Of a DNA stretch of 64,000 nt, positions 58,652 to 64,000 are shown piece after piece. The first letter of the stretch is position 1, and each line of letters opens with the position of its first letter. A program made the position numbers and the translations under genes. The stretch spans positions 32,503 to 96,502 of the forward strand of contig JAVBPH010000028.1 in assembly GCA_031549725.1 (NCBI GenBank), read 5' to 3'. The notes beneath the pieces were generated by a model. It had not been told where the DNA came from, did no database searches, and saw only the letters and a program-made list of their open reading frames with translations. This DNA comes from UBA937 sp031549725 (GTDB lineage: Bacteria; Spirochaetota; Spirochaetia; Treponematales; Breznakiellaceae).

Positions 58652-60007
58652 GTGATTATTCAATTATCCCCCCAGGTAACACCCACAGAAGCCCCGGATC
58701 CTGGTTTAGCCCAGCAGAACCATGTTGAAGAAAAGGATAACACCAATGCCTTTTCCAAACTGCTCCAGGGACTTCTGAAAAAAATCAAAACTGCTTCCAC
58801 AGCAGAAAATTCCCAGGAAGGTATGATCCAGGAAAAGGCATCCCCTCTGCACAAATTAAAGGCTGAGCCTGAAAAGACAGAAGGGAAGGAAGGAATCGCT
58901 GCCTTATTCGCTCCCAGGGAAGGATTGGTGAAAACAGCAGACCTGTCCCGGAAAACGGGAAGCCTGGCTTCATCCGGCGAGGATGGAACCAGGGTTCAGG
59001 AAAACAAACAAACCCAAACCAAGGAATTGAAAACCGATGGTCCCAAAGGGAAAGCATCCCCTGAAAAGGAATTTGCCCCGGCCATGGAAGGTGAAAAAAC
59101 CGGCCAGGCGGATTTCCTGTCCGGAGACCCGGGGACGGACAATTCCCTGAACGAATTATCCCTGGAAAGCCTGGAAAAAAGGGCTGAACCCGGGGACACC
59201 CCCAGGACCGGCCTGGTGGACGCGTTAGCAGCGGATCCGGGAAAAACCGCGGTTATTAAGGAACATCTCTTTAATAACAGTGCAAAGCCGGGTCTGGTGG
59301 ATGCGGACAAAAACCGGGAAACTCCCCAGGAAGGAAAGGTCAAGGATAAACGGAAGGAACGCCTTGCCCTGGAAACGAATGACCAGCGGACCCAGACCAG
59401 CCAGGAAGCAAAAAATACTTCGGTGCACAACACCGAGGAAACCCTGTCAACCCAAAAGGCTGATGCGGAAATCGTGGTTGAGCTGAGGGACGGCAGCCGG
59501 CCCGCGGACGAACGGGGGTTTACCAAGGAAACCAGGAATGCCCAGTCATTCCAGGATCTCCTGTCCAGGGAACTCCGGGACGGTCTGAATACGGAAATTG
59601 TCCGGCATGCGTCCCTGGTTTTAAAGGAAAACGGTGAAGGTCTTATCAGACTTTCCCTCAGACCCGAAAGCCTGGGAAATATAAAGATCCGCCTGGAGAT
59701 GGCCGATAACAAGGTTACAGGCCGGATTATCCTGGAATCCGATGAAGCTTTAAAAGCTTTTGAGAAGGAAATCCGTTCCCTGGAACAGGCCTTTAAGGAT
59801 TCAGGCTTTGACAGTGCCAGCCTGGAAATGGCCCTTTCATCGGACCACGGAAACGATGCGGCGGGACAGCAATGGAAAGGGGAGGAAGCGAGACCCTTCT
59901 TTTCGGAACGCTTTGCCGCATCAAGCTATGAAGCCCTGGTCGATTATGAAGGACGTCCTGGTTTAACCGGGGAAAATGATATTCCCCTGGTAAACGTGCT
60001 GGCGTAA
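58652..60007 (+). CDS. fliK: Flagellar hook-length control protein (FliK/FlbC)
   Basis: About 451 residues. The N-terminal two thirds are Lys/Glu/Pro/Gln-rich and disordered; the C-terminal Flg_hook domain starts near residue 320 with LVLKENGEGLIRLSLRPESL and GNIKIRLEM. It measures hook length and switches export. The GTG at 58652, which follows AGGAGG, is preferred over the ATG at 58637 that overlaps that site. It precedes flgD as in other spirochaetes. Confidence 0.85.
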   Translation: MIIQLSPQVTPTEAPDPGLAQQNHVEEKDNTNAFSKLLQGLLKKIKTASTAENSQEGMIQEKASPLHKLKAEPEKTEGKEGIAALFAPREGLVKTADLSRKTGSLASSGEDGTRVQENKQTQTKELKTDGPKGKASPEKEFAPAMEGEKTGQADFLSGDPGTDNSLNELSLESLEKRAEPGDTPRTGLVDALAADPGKTAVIKEHLFNNSAKPGLVDADKNRETPQEGKVKDKRKERLALETNDQRTQTSQEAKNTSVHNTEETLSTQKADAEIVVELRDGSRPADERGFTKETRNAQSFQDLLSRELRDGLNTEIVRHASLVLKENGEGLIRLSLRPESLGNIKIRLEMADNKVTGRIILESDEALKAFEKEIRSLEQAFKDSGFDSASLEMALSSDHGNDAAGQQWKGEEARPFFSERFAASSYEALVDYEGRPGLTGENDIPLVNVLA

Positions 60008-60019
60008 TTAGGAGAAAAA

Positions 60020-60466
60020 ATGTCTGATTTAACAGTACAAGCAATGTTTAATTCCTCTGAATTGTCGGCAATTCAAAGGGAAAATGACTTTTTTAATGCA
60101 CAATTAAATAATGGCAAGCCCCGGTCCAAGGAAATGGGCCAGGATGAATTCATGCAAATTCTTATTGCCCAGCTGACCCATCAGGATCCTACCGCGCCAA
60201 TGGAAGACAAGGAATTTATTGGACAAATGGTCCAACTGCAGACATCGCAGAATATTTCCAGCATGGCCAAGGATTTTAACAGATTAACCAACTTACTGCA
60301 GGGATCCGAGGCGACCGGTTCCCTGGGTAAAGGGGTTGAAATTAAGGTTGGCGAAAGTACAATTCAGGGAAAGGTTAAGGCAGTTACCAGGGAAGGCATC
60401 ACAGAAGTACTGGTTAACGGTAATTATTACCGTTGGGACCAGGTATCCAAAGTATTTGAGGAGTAA
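60020..60466 (+). CDS. flgD: Flagellar hook assembly (cap) protein FlgD
   Basis: Cap protein needed to polymerise FlgE. The conserved N-terminal part has MGQDEFMQILIAQLTHQDPT and MEDKEFIGQMVQLQTSQNI. 148 residues is short compared with enteric FlgD (about 230), because the C-terminal Fn3/tudor part is largely missing, a common feature in spirochaetes. GGAG precedes the ATG. Confidence 0.95.
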   Translation: MSDLTVQAMFNSSELSAIQRENDFFNAQLNNGKPRSKEMGQDEFMQILIAQLTHQDPTAPMEDKEFIGQMVQLQTSQNISSMAKDFNRLTNLLQGSEATGSLGKGVEIKVGESTIQGKVKAVTREGITEVLVNGNYYRWDQVSKVFEE

Positions 60467-60472
60467 TGCGAT

Positions 60473-61876
60473 ATGATGCGATCATTGTTTTCCGGTGTTT
60501 CCGGCCTTCAAAATCATCAAACCAGAATGGATGTTATTGGTAATAACATCTCGAATATTAACACCACCGGTTTCAAGAAAAACCGGGCGCTTTTCCAGGA
60601 TATGCTGTACCAGCAGTTGTCCGGGGCCGCAAGACCCACGGATGATCTGGGTGGTATAAACCCGAAAGAAGTCGGTCTTGGAATGTCGATTGCATCAATC
60701 GATACTCTCCATATCCAGGGATCCCTGGAAACCACCGGCAAGGGTACCGACCTGGCTATCCAGGGTACGGGCTTTTTCGTGATGAAAAGCGGTGAAAAAA
60801 CCTATTATACCAGGGCCGGCGCCTTTGGTATCGATAAAGACGGTACCATGATGAACCCCGCCAACGGTATGCGGGTCCAGGGCTGGATGGCCCAGGATGC
60901 GGGGGGTACCCAGGTGATTAATACCTCCGCGGATACCACGGACCTGATTATTCCTGTGGGATCCAAGGAACCCGCCCGGGCAACCACCATGGTCAACTTT
61001 GCCTGTAACCTGGACAACCGGACCCCCCAGATTCCCGAAGGAGCCACGGACCAGGCATCCCTGCTGACGGGAACCTGGACCACCAGTATAAAAGTCTACG
61101 ACAGCTTTGGTGAAGCCCATATTCTGCAGGTAGATTTTACCCGGGTTCCCGGGGTAAACAACCAGTGGACCGCCACGGTCACCGCTGACCCGGATTACGA
61201 TATACCCAGCAATACCTCCATTGGACTTGGGGATGTGGCACCCGCCGCGGGGGAAGGTAATACCTTTACGGTAACCTTTGACAACAACGGTCTTCTGGCC
61301 AGCGTAACCGATGCCGCGGGAAATGCCTCCCCTGAGACCGGTGCGGTATTAATGAATGTGGGTTTTGATGTGCAGAGTTCCACCCCCGGTGCAGACGGGG
61401 CACCCGTAAGGCAGGAATTTGCCCTTAACCTGGGAAATGTGGGCAGTGTACTTAATACCATAACCCAGTTTGCAGAAAAGAGTTCCACCAAGGCAAATGA
61501 ACAGGATGGCTACGCCATGGGATACCTGGAAAATTTCAAGATTGACAACAGCGGGATTATCACCGGGGTTTACTCCAATGGGGTCTCCCGTTTGATCGGC
61601 CAGGTGGCCATGGCCAGTTTTGCCAACCAGGAAGGTCTTGAAAAGGCCGGGGATAATACCTTTGTGGAATCCAACAACTCGGGGCTTGCAAATATCAGTC
61701 CTTCGGGCATTGCCGGTAAGGGAAAGATAATTGCGGGAACTTTGGAAATGTCCAACGTGGATATGGCCAGTGAATTTACCAACATGATCATCACCCAGCG
61801 GGGATTCCAGGCAAACTCCAAGACAATCCAGACAGCGGATCAGCTTCTGCAGGAACTGCTGACCCTGAAACGTTAA
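60473..61876 (+). CDS. flgE: Flagellar hook protein FlgE
   Basis: Builds the hook. The N-terminal MRSLFSGVSGLQNHQTRMDV with NNISNINTTGFK and the C-terminal FTNMIITQRGFQANSKTIQT are the axial D0 segments. 467 residues. Lys165 (in PVGSK) and Cys178 (in VNFAC) are at the positions that form the lysinoalanine cross-link in treponemal hooks. GAGGAG precedes the ATG. A cluster of hairpins follows the gene. Confidence 0.95.
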   Translation: MMRSLFSGVSGLQNHQTRMDVIGNNISNINTTGFKKNRALFQDMLYQQLSGAARPTDDLGGINPKEVGLGMSIASIDTLHIQGSLETTGKGTDLAIQGTGFFVMKSGEKTYYTRAGAFGIDKDGTMMNPANGMRVQGWMAQDAGGTQVINTSADTTDLIIPVGSKEPARATTMVNFACNLDNRTPQIPEGATDQASLLTGTWTTSIKVYDSFGEAHILQVDFTRVPGVNNQWTATVTADPDYDIPSNTSIGLGDVAPAAGEGNTFTVTFDNNGLLASVTDAAGNASPETGAVLMNVGFDVQSSTPGADGAPVRQEFALNLGNVGSVLNTITQFAEKSSTKANEQDGYAMGYLENFKIDNSGIITGVYSNGVSRLIGQVAMASFANQEGLEKAGDNTFVESNNSGLANISPSGIAGKGKIIAGTLEMSNVDMASEFTNMIITQRGFQANSKTIQTADQLLQELLTLKR

Positions 61877-62120
61877 TAGGTTTTAGGGAATCTCCAAGTC
61901 ATTCAGGATTTGGAGGTTCATCCGGTTAACCCGCGGAATACCGCGGGTTAACCGGAAAATATAATACATTCCGGACTGGTTCCCTCTGGATTTTTGCGGA
62001 GGACCCCGGTAAAATAAAAAAGAATCCCGGAGCTCTTGGTTTCCGGGATGCAGTATAAAGAACCCCATGAAAACGTGGTTTTCATGAATCCTGGATGTTA
62101 AATCCCGCAGGTTGGTGTAC
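61877..62120 (+). other. Intergenic hairpin cluster between flgE and flbD
   Basis: Four stems follow one another. GAAxCTCCAA/TTTGGAGxTTC is near 61897-61920. The perfect 16-base palindrome TCCGGTTAACCCGCGG with its complement around AATA is at 61921-61956. ATCCCGGA/TCCGGGAT is near 62028-62051. CATGAAAAC/GTTTTCATG is near 62067-62087. No T run follows any of them, so they look like processing or stability elements rather than terminators. No gene is seen in the interval. Confidence 0.7.
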
Positions 62121-62318
62121 ATGATCCTAGTAACCAGATTGGACGGAGTTCAGTACTATATAAATCCTCATCAAATTGAATCTATTGAGGTTAAGCCTGA
62201 CACAACCCTGTATATGCTTTCAGGAAAATATGTGGTGGTCAAGGAAAAAGTACCGGTCATTTTGGAACGTATTGTTGAATCCCGGAAGCAGATTGGTTCT
62301 TTTAAAAACGAGGAGTAG
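62121..62318 (+). CDS. flbD: Flagellar protein FlbD
   Basis: Sixty-five residues, MILVTRLDGVQYYINPHQIE and ESIEVKPDTTLYMLSGKYVV, the complete small FlbD family pattern. Role in motility is poorly defined. The ATG at 62121 is preferred to a GTG three codons earlier because family members start MIL. It lies upstream of motA with 10 bases between. Confidence 0.9.
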   Translation: MILVTRLDGVQYYINPHQIESIEVKPDTTLYMLSGKYVVVKEKVPVILERIVESRKQIGSFKNEE

Positions 62319-62328
62319 GTAGGGTACC

Positions 62329-63111
62329 ATGGATTTAGCGAGTATTATAGGTATAGTTGGGGCATTCGCCATGGTCGTCATGGCCATTTTTACCTCCGGG
62401 GGAACCATATTAACCTATGTTGACTTACCGTCATTCCTCATGGTTGTTTTAGGATCGTATTTTGCCCTTTTTACCAACTATCCCATGTCCATGGCCCTGG
62501 GTATTTTCAATACCATAGGGCTGATTTTCAAGGTGCCCAGCTTCGGGGAACAGAATATCATCACCAAGTTAATGGCTTTTTCAGATAAAGCCCGCCGGGA
62601 AGGGTTGCTTGCCCTGGAAGAAGAACTGGAAGACCTGGATGATGAGTTCATGAAGAAGGGCCTCCGGCTGGTGGTGGACGGAACGGATGCAGAAATTATC
62701 CGGGTTCTTATGGAAACCGAACTGAACCAGATCCAGGAAAGGCACGGGCAAAAAATAGGCCTTGTTAACTCCTGGGCTACTTTGGCTCCCGGTCTTGGGA
62801 TGCTCGGTACTGTAGTAGGTCTTATAGCGATGTTGAAAAACCTGGACGATCCCAGTTCGGTCGGTCCTAACATGGCGGTTGCTCTTATTACCACATTATA
62901 CGGGTCAATGCTTGCCAACCTTCTGTTTATTCCTATTGCGGGAAAGCTGAAGGGCCATGACGCCGCTGAAGCAAAAGTAAAAGAAATGGTTATCGAAGGT
63001 GTTTTGTCCATCCAGGCCGGGGACAATCCCCGTATCCTTGGACTGAAACTGCTGTCCTTCCTGAGTCCCGCGGATAGAAAAGCCGTTGAAGCAGAAGTGC
63101 TGAAGGATTAA
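62329..63111 (+). CDS. motA: Flagellar stator protein MotA
   Basis: 260 residues with four membrane segments (about 5-25, 33-52, 150-170, 182-202). The cytosolic loop has the charged stretch DKARREGLLALEEELEDLDDEF, and the conserved PGLGMLGTVVGLI and Pro-containing DDPSSVGPNMAVAL segments form the channel. Works with MotB as proton- or sodium-driven stator. AGGTAGGG precedes the ATG. Confidence 0.95.
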   Translation: MDLASIIGIVGAFAMVVMAIFTSGGTILTYVDLPSFLMVVLGSYFALFTNYPMSMALGIFNTIGLIFKVPSFGEQNIITKLMAFSDKARREGLLALEEELEDLDDEFMKKGLRLVVDGTDAEIIRVLMETELNQIQERHGQKIGLVNSWATLAPGLGMLGTVVGLIAMLKNLDDPSSVGPNMAVALITTLYGSMLANLLFIPIAGKLKGHDAAEAKVKEMVIEGVLSIQAGDNPRILGLKLLSFLSPADRKAVEAEVLKD

Positions 63112-63114
63112 GCC

Positions 63115-63843
63115 ATGGCCCGGAAAAAGCGAGAAGAATCAAAAGCCGGTGGCGAGTGGATTGTAACCTACTCCGACATGGTTACCCTGCTGCTTTGCTT
63201 CTTTGCCGCCCTTTTTAATGTATCCGACGTGGATAATGTTCAGATGGAACAGATGATTTCCTCCCTTAACAACATAGGCATGGGAGCATCTGAAGGGGGA
63301 TATACCCTAAGTGCGGGTAAAAGTGCGGACCTGGGCAATACCATTATGTCGCTGCCTTCCCTGGAAACCGGAAATTCTCTGGCCACATCCCTGAAAAAGG
63401 CCATTAGTATTCTGAACCCCCAAAGATATTCCAATAAAATGAGTGTAACCTCGGATGAACGGGGACTGGTCATAAGCCTTGCTTCGGACGCCTTTTTTAA
63501 TCCTGCCAGCGCAACCATCAATATAGAGGAAACCCGGGATATTCTGCTCCGGGTGGCCGAGTTATTGGCATCCAGTGATATGGCGGGCCGTAAATTCAGG
63601 ATAGAAGGCCATACCGATGCGGAAGCCACCGACCCTAACGGTCCCTGGCGGGACAACTGGGAGCTTTCGACTGCCAGATCCATCAGTGTTCTCAGGTACT
63701 TAACCGGCCTGGGGCTGGATGAAAACCGTTTCCAGGTAGCGGGATTTTCAGATACGGTTCCTCTTTATACCAATTCTACCGCCGAAGGCCGGGCACGCAA
63801 CCGCCGGGTGGATATTATTATCCTGGACGACGGGCATCTGTAA
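63115..63843 (+). CDS. motB: Flagellar stator protein MotB
   Basis: 242 residues. A single membrane segment at about 18-36 holds the ion-binding Asp in WIVTYSDMVTLLLCFF. A C-terminal OmpA-like peptidoglycan-binding domain has FRIEGHTDAEATDP and AEGRARNRRVDIIIL. It is three bases after motA. In other spirochaetes fliL follows; here a repeat follows. Confidence 0.95.
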   Translation: MARKKREESKAGGEWIVTYSDMVTLLLCFFAALFNVSDVDNVQMEQMISSLNNIGMGASEGGYTLSAGKSADLGNTIMSLPSLETGNSLATSLKKAISILNPQRYSNKMSVTSDERGLVISLASDAFFNPASATINIEETRDILLRVAELLASSDMAGRKFRIEGHTDAEATDPNGPWRDNWELSTARSISVLRYLTGLGLDENRFQVAGFSDTVPLYTNSTAEGRARNRRVDIIILDDGHL

Positions 63844-63871
63844 TCTCCGGATATTCAAAACCTAATAGATA

Positions 63872-64000
63872 GAGGCTTTTTCAAAATCCGCCGGACCGCA
63901 AGGTCCGTAATTTTGGAAAAGCAACCTTAGATGTAAGTGCAGAAAGAATACTATTTTATTTATGGGTAAGGAAATAGCATTCTTTCTGCAAAAGCCTTTT
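63872..64000. repeat. Repeat family A, copy 3 (cut by the window end)
   Basis: GAGGCTTTTTCAAAATC, an inserted CGGACC-GCAA-GGTCCG hairpin, TTTTGGAAAAGC, then 73 bases identical to copy 1 including the GCAGAAAGAAT.../...ATTCTTTCTGC stem, and the beginning of the right part (AAGCCTTTT). It lies 28 bases after motB. Confidence 0.75.

Noticed and set aside
58996..59712. 238-residue open frame antisense to fliK
   Set aside because: Ser/Phe/Arg-rich composition typical of antisense reading of a Lys/Glu-rich disordered region.

Overview
The window reads as a chromosome segment of a Treponema-like spirochaete. The strongest evidence is the block flbB-fliK-flgD-flgE-flbD-motA-motB at the right end, which is the spirochaete periplasmic-flagellum gene order, including the spirochaete-typical collar protein FlbB and a FlgE with Lys165 and Cys178 placed as in treponemal hook proteins. 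A LolC/D/E-type transporter supports a diderm cell. This assignment is by recognition only; no search was run.

Layout. (1) About 1-19.5 kb is most of a prophage cut by the left edge. Its late tail genes (Mu gp45/46/47/48-like baseplate, tail fibre) read rightward. A leftward early operon of about 12 kb holds small proteins, SSB, ParA/ParB, a Dam-type methylase, a primase-helicase and a C5-cytosine methylase. Divergent from it is a cI-like repressor, with a promoter/operator region of repeated ATTCATA half-sites between them, then a MSV199-domain protein and accessory genes. (2) About 19.5-21.4 kb is an old integration scar: two fragments of a tRNA-Val 3' half bracket a frameshifted tyrosine-recombinase remnant, a small unknown gene and a hicAB toxin-antitoxin pair. 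(3) 21.4-26.2 kb holds a methyltransferase, a CD3324-type regulator behind a possible attenuating leader, a two-copy CmpB-type membrane protein, a secreted protein and an orphan Cas2-like protein. (4) 26.2-34.1 kb is an envelope/secretion cluster, prfB (with its +1 frameshift), a PEGA protein, ftsY, a secreted repeat protein and the Lol ABC transporter. (5) 34.1-57.7 kb is core metabolism and DNA repair: clpC, an FAH-family enzyme, glgC, an mrfAB-like pair, a UvrD/PcrA helicase, rdgB, recQ, brnTA, a methyltransferase-pseudouridine kinase fusion followed by psuG, a phosphoesterase, nhaC and mgtE. (6) 58-63.8 kb is the flagellar operon.

The chromosomal part carries three families of short dispersed repeats made of consecutive hairpins (called A, B and C here). 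A has three large copies and one fragment, B has three large copies and one fragment, and C has two 142-bp copies that keep pairing through compensatory changes. They occupy most of the non-coding gaps longer than 300 bases.

The items most worth following are the methyltransferase-PfkB fusion beside psuG, the orphan Cas2-like protein, the repeat families, the nested tRNA-Val scar, the leader-ORF/hairpin before the CD3324-type gene, the four hairpins between flgE and flbD, and several genes whose promoters predict leaderless mRNAs.
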